This document shows, in pieces, positions 11,360 through 20,885 of a DNA stretch of 64,000 bases. The position numbers and the translations under genes were made by a program. Position 1 is the first letter of the stretch. Each line of letters opens with the position of its first letter. This stretch comes from Lampris incognitus (Eukaryota; Chordata; Actinopteri; Lampriformes; Lampridae): contig NC_079214.1 of assembly GCF_029633865.1 (NCBI RefSeq), positions 24,820,873 to 24,884,872 of the forward strand, written 5' to 3'. Below the pieces are notes generated by a model. The model was not told the origin of the DNA. It saw only the letters and a list, made by a program, of their open reading frames with translations, and did no database searches.

Positions 11360-12088
11360 AGACGATGGTATGTCGTATTAAACCGGTTGGTGATATTATT
11401 GCTGAGTAGGATCAGTTATCTGCCTAATATTTCCTTTATACTTTATACTTAAAGGCATAAGATCAGAATGTCTGTTTTTTGTTGTTCTTTTTTTGGCTTA
11501 TTGTTGGTTATTGTTTACCTGATGGCATATGTTAGGATAGGGTGTCGTAAAACTGCCAAAATTTAAGCTAAGCGTGAACAATGACATAGGAAACAAGCAT
11601 GGCACAAACTAACCACACTTGGTAAAAAGGGGAAAAAAAGACGTTTTATGAACCGTTTGTTAAGAGAGGAGAGCTAAGGTGCAAATGTTGTAAATTGGCG
11701 ATGCACCTTTTTTGCAAACATGCTTTCTGGGGTTTTGACGCACTAAGTTAGGGTAAGTGCGGGGGTGGGGGTAGGGTGCGGTGGGGGGCATCCGCTCGAT
11801 CTCTCGTTTTGGGTTTTTTTGTCTCTATTGTTTGTATCTCATTTCTTCCAAGTTCTCCTTTTGTAATTTTATTGCTGTTAATTACACTATTCTTTTTACT
11901 GTGACACTTTTCTTTCCCCCTTGTGTGTATTTACATGAACGAGGTCATTGTATATCTGTCATATATTTATTTGTACTTGATGTCATTTCGGAGGATGTTG
12001 GGGAGGGGGGTGGAGACATGTTAGGGAGCAGGGGAATTATACTGGATTTATTTCATGTTGATTCATAAAATGCAAAATCCAATCAATA
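11360..12088 (+). other. 3' UTR-like region of the ORF1-only L1
   Basis: No coding sequence is visible. G-rich tracts at 11752-11789 (GGGGGTGGGGGTAGGG core) and 11988-12033 could form G-quadruplexes. G-rich tracts are a known feature of mammalian L1 3' UTRs. T-rich and AT-rich sequence surrounds them. The Tc1-like element inserts just before the terminal GTTTAATAAAA. Confidence 0.5.
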
Positions 12089-12469
12089 TACACTACCGTT
12101 CAAAAGTTTGGGATCACCCAAACAATTTCGTGTTTTCCATGAAAAGTCACACTTATTCACCACCATATGTTGTGAAATGAATAGAAAATAGAGTCAAGAC
12201 ATTGACAAGGTTAGAAATAATGATTTGTATTTGAAATAAGATTTTTTTTACATCAAACTTTGCTTTCGTCAAAGAATCCTCCATTTGCAGCAATTACAGC
12301 ATTGCAGACCTTTGGCATTCTAGCTGTTAATTTGTTGAGGTAATCTGGAGAAATTGCACCCCACGCTTCCAGAAGCAGCTCCCACAAGTTGGATTGGTTG
12401 GATGGGCACTTCTTTGAGCAGATTGAGTTTCTGGAGCATCACATTTGTGGGGTCAATTAAACGCTCAAA

Positions 12470-12631
12470 ATGGCCAGAAAAAGAGAACTTTCATCTGAAA
12501 CTCGACAGTCTATTCTTGTTCTTAGAAATGAAGGCTATTCCATGCGAGAAATTGCTAAGAAATTGAAGATTTCCTACACCGGTGTGTACTACTCCCTTCA
12601 GAGGACAGCACAAACAGGCTCTAACAGGTAC
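12470..12631 (+). pseudogene. Tc1-like transposase N-terminus, left arm
   Basis: This encodes MARKRELSSETRQSILVL and the helix-turn-helix MREIAKKLKISYTGVYYSL. It is the DNA-binding head of a Tc1-type transposase. Homology to the family stops at about 12631, where the sequence crosses into the reverse-oriented arm. Confidence 0.85.
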
Positions 12632-12908
12632 TATTTAATGAAGATGCCAGTTGGGGACCTGTGAGGCGTCTGTTTCTCAAACTAGAGACTCTAATGTACT
12701 TATCTTCTTGCTCAGTTGTGCAACGCGGCCTCCCAGTTCTTTTTCTACTCTGGTTAGAGCCTGTTTGTGCTGTCCTCTGAAGGGAGTAGTACACACCGGT
12801 GTAGGAAATCTTCAATTTCTTAGCAATTTCTCGCATGGAATAGCCTTCATTTCTAAGAACAAGAATAGACTGTCGAGTTTCAGATGAAAGTTCTCTTTTT
12901 CTGGCCAT
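12632..12908 (-). pseudogene. Tc1-like transposase N-terminus, right arm (longer)
   Basis: The same start and helix-turn-helix as the left arm, read from 12908 downward. It continues into a GRPRCTTEQEDKYI segment, which holds the GRPR linker motif between the two DNA-binding helix sets of Tc1 transposases, and then RNRRLTGPQLASSLN. The catalytic DDE part is absent, so the element could only move with a transposase supplied elsewhere. Confidence 0.85.
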
Positions 12909-13301
12909 TTTGAGCGTTTAATTGACCCCACAAATGTGATGCTCCAGAAACTCAATCTGCTCAAAGAAGTGCCCATCCAACCAATCCAACTTGTGGGAGC
13001 TGCTTCTGGAAGCGTGGGGTGCAATTTCTCCAGATTACCTCAACAAATTAACAGCTAGAATGCCAAAGGTCTGCAATGCTGTAATTGCTGCAAATGGAGG
13101 ATTCTTTGACGAAAGCAAAGTTTGATGTAAAAAAAATCTTATTTCAAATACAAATCATTATTTCTAACCTTGTCAATGTCTTGACTCTATTTTCTATTCA
13201 TTTCACAACATATGGTGGTGAATAAGTGTGACTTTTCATGGAAAACACAAAATTGTTTGGGTGATCCCAAACTTTTGAACGGTAGTGTAAGTTTAATAAA
13301 A

Positions 13302-14488
13302 AAGATTTCATCTTGTGAATTGTGCAATCAGTTTCATTTTTTTCTGAGTTGTCAGGCTAATAATTTTCGTGGTTTGTCACCAAATTCAAAATATTTTTGT
13401 TTAGTATACATAAAGGCTTTGCTGATCCTCACAGAAAGTATGAGATTGTATTGATATTTTAGGGAGGATATTCTCCTGTGTCGATAATCAGAGGGATGTT
13501 GAGGATTCTGCTGATCTAGATGATGGATTTGGTCCTGTAGTTCAACCAGTTTAGCCTTATTCTTACGCCTCCTAGAGGCCTCAAAGGAAATTACACAACC
13601 CCTAGGTAGGCCTTCATTGCCTCCTACGGAAATTGGGGGGGGGGGGTGCCTGGAACATCATTGGTCTCAAAGTAAAAGGCAATTTGTCTTTGAAAGTAAT
13701 CACAGAATTCATGGTCAGTGAACAGTTGAGGGTTCAGTCTCCAGTTTCTGTGTGGAGCAGTGATATCTTTAAGATTTAGTGAAAAAGTAACAGGGCAGTG
13801 GTCAGAAATTAAAATGCTATGATACGTGGGGTCTGTAGAAAGAGATATAAGTTTTGAATCAACAAGAAAATCTATCCTATATGAATTGTGAGCCGATGAG
13901 AAGAACGAGTATTCTCTACCTGTTTGTAGAGAATTAGCAACTAGCAAGACACCAAATATCAAATATGTTTGAATTATTGATAAATGTGTTGACAAAGTCA
14001 CTGGAGATACTCGAGGGACTCTATGTGTGGATGATCTGTCTAAATAAGGATCCAAAACACAATTGAGATCACCACCAGTAACTAGGTTGGTCTGGGCTAT
14101 ATCAGGTATGAGGCCCATGACTCCTTTGAAGAACTGCGGATTGTCATTATTGGGAGCATATATATTAAGCAGTGTGATGGATACAGAGTATAACTCTCCA
14201 ATTACAAATATATAGTGCCCCTCTTTATCAGCTATAGTTTTCTTGTGTGTGTGAAGGGAATGCCCCTTCTTATCAGAATGGCGGTGCCTCTTGCCTTAGC
14301 TGAGTAGTTAGAATGGTAAATATTTCCTATCCATCTGGCTCTAAGTCTGGTATGAGAGTCATTTTTAGATGAGTTTCTTGTAAGAACACTATGTCTGAAG
14401 ATAAAGATTTTATATGTGCAAGAACCTTCCCCCTCTTAACAGGGTGGTTTAAATCCTTGACATTCCAACTAGTTACATCATCTTGCAT
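13302..14488 (-). pseudogene. L1 ORF2 endonuclease and linker (broken)
   Basis: ORF2 of the host L1 starts at the ATG ending at 14488 with MQDDVTSWNVKDLNHP. The APE-type endonuclease follows: SDIVFLQETHLK, then in the clearest stretch (14118-13624) VTGGDLNCVLDP, YRIDFLVDS and SILISDHCPVTFSL. These are the D-x-N, D-F and S-D-H signature positions of L1 endonuclease. The linker to the RT continues below 13624. Several frameshifts and stops are present, plus a G-run at 13634-13647. Confidence 0.85.
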
Positions 14489-15386
14489 TTAGTGACCTAT
14501 GTACCTAAATTCAAACGACCCAAGAGTAGTAGTTTCCCTTCTTTCCATTGTCCCTGCTTAGCCCCCCCCCCCAAAGCCTAATTTATTATCAAGAACCCAC
14601 ATGTCTAACCGATACCACAAGGTACGGTGCAACCTCACTACGGGAAGTATCAAATAATAAATGGTAAACAAGCAAAAGCAATAAGACAAAAATAAAATTT
14701 AAAAAATAAAATAAAACCTGCCTGAATAGCTACTGTTGACCTCTGTTAACTCCTGTAACTTACTAATCATCAAATAGCTCAGCAGTGATTTTCGGATTTA
14801 GGTGGGAAAAAAAACAAGAAACATAGTGGCGTGTCACAGTCATGCCCTGTAAATGGAGCTGGAGGGTTACCGTCATAACAGTCTTTCAAACCAGCATCAG
14901 GAGTACAGTAATTCAACCACCTCCCAGCCCAGCATGTAGAACGTGTCAAACATCATCATCTCAATATGGGTGCCAATGGACCATGTCAGAAAGACAGTTA
15001 AATTATCCCAATAACAAACACATTAAGAACATGAATGAACATTCTAACTTGAGTGCAGAGAAACGTGGGAAAAAGAGGCAATGACATGAACCAGATATGA
15101 AAATGACATATGATAATAAAAACCACTCTCACTGCAATATAACTAAGAATATTTAAACAGTACCATTCCCAGCTTTAAATTTGGTTATGTCCCAATGTAA
15201 AGTAAACAATAACCATGGCGCGGCAGTTCGAAGAACGGAGAGCTTACCAAAGCTGGAGGTAGTGAACTTGTACAGCTGATGACGTTAGCTGGTATAGAAG
15301 TTACCTAGCAACTTGACAAAGCCAACCTATCTATAACGCAAACATTGTTTCTCTGCAATTGGTTGTAAATTTGATCATAGCATGGA
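14489..15386 (-). other. L1 inter-ORF region, no gene seen
   Basis: This lies between the ORF1 stop (15387) and the ORF2 start of the minus-strand L1. It is longer than a usual inter-ORF spacer, so some of it (about 14560-15250) may be an unrecognised insert. Only short open frames without recognisable content are present. Confidence 0.4.
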
Positions 15387-15871
15387 TCAACCGAAGTTTT
15401 GTTCCACGTAGGCATGGGCTTCTTTCGCGTCTGTGAAGGAAATCTGTTTGCCGTTGTGTGTGATCAGCAGTTTAGCCAAGTAGTGTAGGCCGTATCTTAT
15501 GATGGGCTTGCCTCAGAGTAACTCTGGTCCTAGTGAACGCAGCCCTTCTCTTTGCCACTGCTGGTGGGTAGTCGGGGAAGATCTGTATTTTGACACCTGG
15601 TGTTGTAAATTCTTTAACTCAGAAGTTTTACGTAGGATGTTTTCCAATGTGTGGCAATAATGTAGCTGAGAATTACCCCGCGGGGTGAGTGTCCTTTTCG
15701 GGGTTGTCCGTGGGATATTCTGTGTGCACGCATGGTCAATAAGAGGTGTCTCTTCAAGAGAGAGTGTATCGAGCTATATACTCCCTTGGCCGTGGTCCTT
15801 CTTTACCCTCAGGTATCCCAACGATGCGAGTATTGTTACATCATGAACACCCCTTCAAGTCCTCACATTTG
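15387..15871 (-). pseudogene. L1 ORF1 C-terminal half
   Basis: Read downward from 15871: a CEDLKG block, then NNTRIVGIPEGKEGPRP (start of the ORF1p RRM-like core), RAHRISHGQP, and IFPDYPPAVAKRRAAF from the conserved C-terminal domain. The frame closes at a TGA at 15389-15387 after NFG. Stops and shifts are scattered through it. The preceding half of the gene lies at 20176-19820, on the far side of the insert. Confidence 0.8.
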
Positions 15872-16116
15872 TAATACCCCTTCCCCACTGGCCAAAAAAC
15901 CCACTGAGAAAGGTTACAATTGGCATTCAGTCCCGGGTCAAATGACTCCGCAATAGACGGGTTTTTATCGGCTCTGATTGGCATTGATGGGAACAGGACA
16001 CCCAAGTAGCACCGCTAATTTTCGCTCCTTTTCCGGTGCAAAGCTATGACACGCATTGACGTTCTTGACATGGGCGCGTAAATAAACAGGTAACATGCAA
16101 CGGCGATTTTGTTCTT

Positions 16117-16313
16117 CATATCGTGCAAGATGCAACACTGGCAAGACAGCTTCTCCTGATTCGAGGGGAAGAGGAAATAAGGAGACAGGTTTCTGGCACT
16201 GTGAGAGATGCTGTGATATACAGCAATATATCGAAAATTCTGAGTGAAAGAGGCATTGTTCACAACCCAATGCAAGTTATAAACAAATTAAAGGCGCTGA
16301 AGAAAAAGATTAT
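16117..16313 (+). pseudogene. Myb/SANT-like DNA-binding domain fragment
   Basis: The frame reads LLIRGEEEIRRQVSGTVRDA, VIYSNISKILSERG and MQVINKLKALKKK. This is the tri-helical pattern of Myb/SANT-like (MADF-type) proteins that accompany Harbinger transposases and help them bind DNA and enter the nucleus. The frame runs into the RTE insertion at 16343, so the rest is lost or lies beyond it. Family assignment is from pattern memory. Confidence 0.5.
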
Positions 16314-16342
16314 TTTTGTCTCAATTATTTTTGACTTTACTT

Positions 16343-19300
16343 TTGTCTCTGCTGAACCCAGCCACTGAGGATGCACAAGCCAGTGCATTCTTAGTGCCGG
16401 TCCCACGCCCGGATAAATGAGGAGGGTTGCGTCAGGAAGGGCATCCGGCATAAACTCTTTGCCAAATCAAATATGCAGATCATAAATAAGATTTCCATAC
16501 CGGATTGGTCGAGGCCCGGATGACCAACAACCATCACCGGTACTTTTAGCCAGCAGGGTGCCAGTGGAAACTATGCTACTGTTGAGCAAAGAAGGGTAGG
16601 GGGAAGGCATGTCCAGAGGCAGCGAGAGAGGAGGAAGGGTAGGAGTGCGGAGGTGAGAGTCAGAACTTTGAATGTTGGCAGTCTGACTGGTAAAGGGAGA
16701 GAGCTGGCTGATATGATGGAAAGAAGAAAGGTAGGTATACTGTGTGTTAAAGAGACTAGGTGGAAGGGGAGTAAGGCCAGGAGCATTGGAGGTGGGTTCA
16801 AACTCTTCTACCATGGCGTGAATGGGAGGAGAAATGAGTAGGGATAATTCTGAAGTATGTCAAGAGTGTGCTAGAGGTGAAGAGAGTGTCAGACAGAGTG
16901 ATGAGTATGAAGCTGGAAGTCGAAGGTGTATTGATGAATGTTATCAGCGCATATGCCCCGCAAGTTGGGTGTGAGATGGAAGAGAAAGAAGAATTCTGGA
17001 GTGAGTTGGATGAAGTGGTGGAGAGTGTACCCAAGGAGGAGAGAGTGGTGATTGGAGCAGACTTCAATGGGCATGTTGGTGAAGGGAACAGATGTGATGA
17101 GGAGGTGATGGGTAGGTATGGTGTCAAGGAGAGAAATGTGGAAGGACAGATGGTGGTGGATTTTGCAAAAAGGATGGAAATGGCTGTGGTGAATACATAT
17201 TTCAAGAAGAGGGAGGAAAACAGGGTGACGTACAAGAGTGGAGGAAAGTGCACACAGGTGGACTACATCTTATGTAGAAGGCACGATCTGAAAGGGATTG
17301 GAGACTGCAAGGTGGTGACAGGGGAGAACGTAGCTAGGCAGCATCAGATGGTGGTCTGTAGGATCACTTCGGAGACCAAGAGGAAGCGTGTGAAGGCAGA
17401 GCCGAAGATCAAATGGTGGAAGCTGAAGAAAGAAGAATGTTGTGTGGAGTTCAGGGAGGAGTTAAGACAAACACTGGGCGAAGAGTTGCCGGATGGCTGG
17501 GCAAGCACTGCAGATATAGTGAGGGAGACAGCTAGGAAGGTACTTGTTGTGTCATCAGGACAGAGGTAGGAAGACAAGGAGACTTGGTGGGGGAATGAGG
17601 AAGTACAGCAAAGTATACAGAGGAAGAGGTTGGCAAAGAAGAAGTGGGATAGACAGAGCGATGAAGAAAGTAGATGGGAGTACAAGGAGATGCAGCATAA
17701 AGCAAAGAGAGAGGTGGCAAAGATAAAGGAAAATGCGTATGGCGAGTTGTATGGGAGGTTAGACACTAAGGAAGGAGAAAAGGACTTGTACCGATTGGCT
17801 AGACAGAGGGACCGAGCTGGGAAGAATGTGCAACAGGTTAGGGCAATCAAGGATAGAGATGGAAATGTGCTGACAAGCGAGGAGAGTGTGCTGGGTAGGT
17901 GGAAGGAGTACTTTGAGGGGCTGATGAATGAAGAAAATGAGAGAGAAGGTTGGATTATGGGATAGTGAATCAGGAAGTGCGGTGGATTAGCGAGGAGGAA
18001 GTGAGGGCAGCTATGAAGAGGATGAAGAGTGAAAAGGCAATTGTCCTGATGACATACCCGTGGAGGCATGGAGATGTTTAGGAGAGATGGCTGTGAGGTT
18101 TTTAACTAGGTTGTTTAACACAATCGTGAAAAGTGAGAGGATGCCTGAGGAGTGGAGAAGAAGCATACTGTTACCGATTTTCAAGAATAAGGGTGATGTG
18201 CAGCACTGTAGCAACTGCAGAGGTATAAAGTTGATCAACCACAGCATGAAGATACAGAAAAGAGTAATAGAAGCTAGGTTAAGAGGAGAGGTAATGATTA
18301 GCAAGCAGTAGTATGGTTTCATGCATCGAAAGAGCACTACAGATGCAATGTTTGCTGTGAGAATATAGATTGAGAAGTATAGAGAAGGCCAGAAGGAGTT
18401 ACATTGTGTCTTTGTGGATTTAGAGAAAGCATATGACAGGGTGCCGAGAGGGGAGGTGTGGTATTGTATGAGGAAGTCGGGAGTTGCAGATAAGTATGTA
18501 GGAATGGTGCAGGATATGTGTGAGGGAAGTGTGGCAATGGTGAGGTGTGTGGTTGGATGGGTTCAAGGTGGAGGTGGGATTACATCAAGGATCGGCTCTG
18601 AGCCCTTTCTTGTTTGCAATGGTGATGGACAGGTTGACGGATGAGATCAGGCAGGAGTCTCCATGGACTATGATGTTTGCGAATGACATTGTGGTCTGTA
18701 GCGAGAGTAGGGTTCAGGTCGAGGAGAGCCTGGAGAGGCGGAGGTATGCACTGGAGAGAAGAGGAATGAAAGTCAGCAGGAGCAAGACAGAATGCACATG
18801 TGTGAATGAGAGGGAGGACAGTGGAATGGTGAGGAAGCAAGGAGTAGAGGTGATAAAGGTGTTTGTGTTTGAATACTTGCGGTCAACTGTCCAAAGTAAT
18901 GGGGAGTGCAGAAGAGAGGTGAAGAAGAGAGTGCAGGCAGGGTGGAGTGGGTGGAGAAGAGTGTGAGGAGTGATTTGCGACACAAGTGTACCAGCAAGAG
19001 TTAAAGGGAAGGTTTACAAGATTGTTGTGAGACCAGCCATGTTATATAGTTTGGAGACAGTGGCACTGACGAAAAGACAGGAGGTGAAGCTGGAGGTTGC
19101 AGAGTTGAAGATGCTAAGATTTTCCTTGGGAGTGATGAAGATGGACAGGATTAGGAATGAGTATATTAGAGGGACAGCTCAGGTTGGACGGGTTGGGGAC
19201 AAAGCAAGAGAGGCAAGATTGAGATGTTTTGGACATGTGTGGAGGAGAGATGCTGGGTATATTTGGAGACGGGTGCTGAATATGGAGCTGCCAGGGAAGA

Positions 19301-19611
19301 GGGAAAGAGGAAGGCCAAAGAGGAGGTTCATGGATGTGGTGAGAGAAGACATGCAGGTGGCTGGTGTGACAGAAGATGATGCAGAGGACAAGAAGAGATG
19401 GAAATGGATGATCTGCTGTGGCGACCCCTAACAGGAGCAGCTAAAAACAGTAGTAGTAGACTTTTGTCTGTCTCTCGACGCTGTGATGGCCTGGCAGCCT
19501 TTCCAGGGCATCTCCCCGCCTGCAGCCCAATGATTGCTGGAACAGGCTCCAGCATCCCTGTGACCCTGAGAACAGGATAAGTGGTTCAAATAATGGATGG
19601 ATGGATGGATG
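16343..19611 (+). mobile_element. RTE-type LINE, full length, 3.3 kb
   Basis: TTTACTT flanks it at 16336-16342 and 19612-19618. The 5' end has the leader TCAGGAAGGGCATCCGGC that is common in fish RTE copies. One long endonuclease-RT gene follows, and the element ends with a ~130-bp segment and a GGATGGATGGATG tail. That last segment is shared with the SINE-A copies in this window. Confidence 0.85.
16641..19431 (+). pseudogene. RTE endonuclease-reverse transcriptase (broken)
   Basis: The APE endonuclease opens with VRTLNVGSLTGKGRELADMM, followed by CVKETRW, ISAYAPQVG and VVIGADFNGHVG. The RT region has EWRRSILLPIFKNKGD, then [15 protein letters not shown] (motif A, 18405-18445). The normal FADD box reads FAND (18676-18687), so a catalytic aspartate is lost. 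The C-terminal part (RCFGHVWRRD, KRERGRPKRRFMDVV) is the region usual in fish RTE. Stops or frameshifts occur near 16841, 17569, 17965, 18309, 18367 and 18966. It ends at about 19431. Confidence 0.9.
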
Positions 19612-19819
19612 TTTACTTCTCAGTCACACTGAAAAACTTTTCCTGCGCACATTCATGATGTCGAACGTGACACACCAGGAAAAAAAAAACAGAACGGCCT
19701 ACTTGGCTACTGGCAGTGGGAAATGTGCCAATTGGCAATTTTTAGCGGGTTCACCCATGTTTAAAAAAAACCCGGGTATACCCGCTAACTTTGGTTGCAA
19801 GTCAGGCCACGGTAATATG

Positions 19820-20176
19820 TAGAGAAGGGATATCATCCGAGTGATTTGCAGCAGTTTTCTCTAGGCTAGTGATCGCATTAGCACGTGCCGTCACCATGGT
19901 CTCAATAGCAGTGATGGCTGTCTGCATGTCTTTCTTCACAGCCTGAAAACCCCCGTTTATGTCTACTGATATCGCTTGAATTCGCATCTTAATTCTAGCA
20001 CAGATATCAGATTTATTCTTAGCCATGTCATCGCGAAGCGTAGCTATGGCTGGTAGCAGCACTTTGTTCGTGGAGTTGTCATCCGTGTTTTCTGGATTTG
20101 ACCGACCAGGCGAGTCCAGTGTTTCTGGGCTTTTTTCAGCGTGGTCGTTGTTTTTAGTTTGTGGCTTCACCATCAT
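19820..20176 (-). pseudogene. L1 ORF1 N-terminal half (coiled coil)
   Basis: The likely start is MMVKPQTKNNDHAEKSPE at 20176. A charged leader and a heptad-rich stretch follow (LLPAIATLRDDMAKNKSDI, then AITAIETMVTARANAITSL). This is the trimerising coiled coil of L1 ORF1p. The frame is clean down to 19820, where the insert begins; the gene continues at 15871. The 5' UTR of the element extends upstream to about 20350. Confidence 0.75.
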
Positions 20177-20350
20177 CTTGACTTCACCAGTTTCAGCCTT
20201 AATTCTGTTTTTATATTGTTTAGTGTATTCTTTGAAGCGTTTTATTTCCAATTGTAACTTGTTTTATTAACTTTTACAAATAAAACTGCATGAGCTATCG
20301 GGTGGTGCGACTATCCTTCCATCACTCAGCAGCGCCCCCCTTTGTGCCAT

Positions 20351-20885
20351 CTTTTACCTTTGGGTTGAATAATATTCTTGAATTTAATATGACCCCCTTG
20401 ATTATCAAATTTATTTTACATAGACGGTATGTCTAAGGGGTGGGACAATTCACAAACCTCACAGTTTGATACGTCTCACAATTTAGGGCTCACAATTTCA
20501 ATTCAGTATGATATGGTGGATGCCTTGGTAAGCAAGAGATAAAAAAAACATTGCACTTCTCTATTTTTCATTTATTTTAAGAATTAGGCCCAACATTTTG
20601 GCATTATCAAGGCACATCGTCAAATGTAATGCAAAGTTCTAACAACATTTTGTGCCATCTTTTCTTGTTGTGTAACACAGTTGCTTTACTTTAAAACTTT
20701 AAACTTTAAAAACTACTAGAACAACCAAGGCTGTCATTTTGAATGTTCAGGATTTTCAAAGTTTAATAACTTTGTGGGAAAAAAAAGATACAGGCCTGCC
20801 GCTCCCTGAATACCCCTAAAATTGCATATATTTGCATTAAAATTAGTTTTAGAGCAATTGCACAAGAAAAAAGATATGATAAGAG
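20351..20885. other. no gene seen; probable repeat DNA
   Basis: This lies beyond the 5' end of the host L1. A phrase around 20440-20520 (ATTCACAAACCTCACAG and similar) resembles sequence that recurs in fish repeats, but I cannot name the family. Confidence 0.3.

Larger units (their letters stand above)
12091..13287. mobile_element. Tc1/mariner-like fold-back element
   Basis: It begins CACTACCGTTCAAAAGTTTG, ends in the exact reverse complement, and is flanked by TA at 12089-12090 and 13288-13289, the Tc1/mariner target. The two arms, about 12091-12628 and 12750-13287, are almost perfect inverted copies. Paired positions sum to 25378 throughout, for example the two transposase ATGs at 12470 and 12908. 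A loop of ~120 bp separates them and belongs to the longer, minus-strand arm. Confidence 0.95.
6664..13301 (+). mobile_element. ORF1-only L1 derivative (HAL1-like), plus strand
   Basis: A 16-bp duplication with two mismatches flanks it: AAGATTTAATCATGTG at 6648-6663 and AAGATTTCATCTTGTG at 13302-13317. It begins with an L1-like 5' UTR (GACTTCCGGGTCATGGCGG), has ORF1, then an AT-rich 3' region with G-rich tracts, and ends GTTTAATAAAA. After removing hAT-2 and the Tc1 element it is about 1745 bp. No endonuclease or reverse transcriptase sequence lies between the ORF1 stop and the A-rich end. Mammalian HAL1 elements have the same ORF1-only plan; the comparison is by structure only. Confidence 0.75.
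15872..19819. mobile_element. DNA-transposon-like insert in L1 ORF1, with nested RTE
   Basis: L1 ORF1 stops matching at about 15871 and resumes at about 19820. GTAATA occurs at both edges (15869-15874 region and 19813-19818 region) and may be the target duplication. The edges share short GGCC-containing ends, but I could not align clear terminal inverted repeats. Next to the left end lies a Myb/SANT-like coding fragment of the kind found in PIF/Harbinger elements. An RTE LINE occupies 16343-19611. Confidence 0.5.
4958..20350 (-). mobile_element. L1-type LINE, minus strand, heavily interrupted host element
   Basis: Pieces of one L1 run in order on the minus strand: 5' region and ORF1 N-terminus (about 20350-19820), ORF1 C-terminus (15871-15387), ORF2 endonuclease and linker (14488-13302), and reverse transcriptase (6663-5933, then 5547-4958). 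At three breaks the reading frame resumes cleanly when the insert and one duplicated site are removed. Examples are IHKMKSCTAKP across 13302/6648 and PWLKLLYKNPSAKIL across the two SINEs. The 3' end of the element, including the FADD box, is missing at the left. Confidence 0.8.

Noticed and set aside
12354..13024. Paired open frames starting MHPTLPEAAP on both strands
   Set aside because: They are non-coding frames of the Tc1 arms, identical because the arms are inverted copies; the true transposase starts are at 12470 and 12908.
4958..13301. Opposed L1 pieces read as a single twin-primed (5'-inverted) L1
   Set aside because: The plus-strand piece has its own 16-bp duplication, 5' UTR and A-rich end, and the minus-strand ORF2 frame joins precisely across it, so it is a separate later insertion.
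16571..18997. Minus-strand open frames rich in Ser, Leu, Pro and His
   Set aside because: Antisense to the RTE coding region; composition is explained by the purine-rich sense strand.
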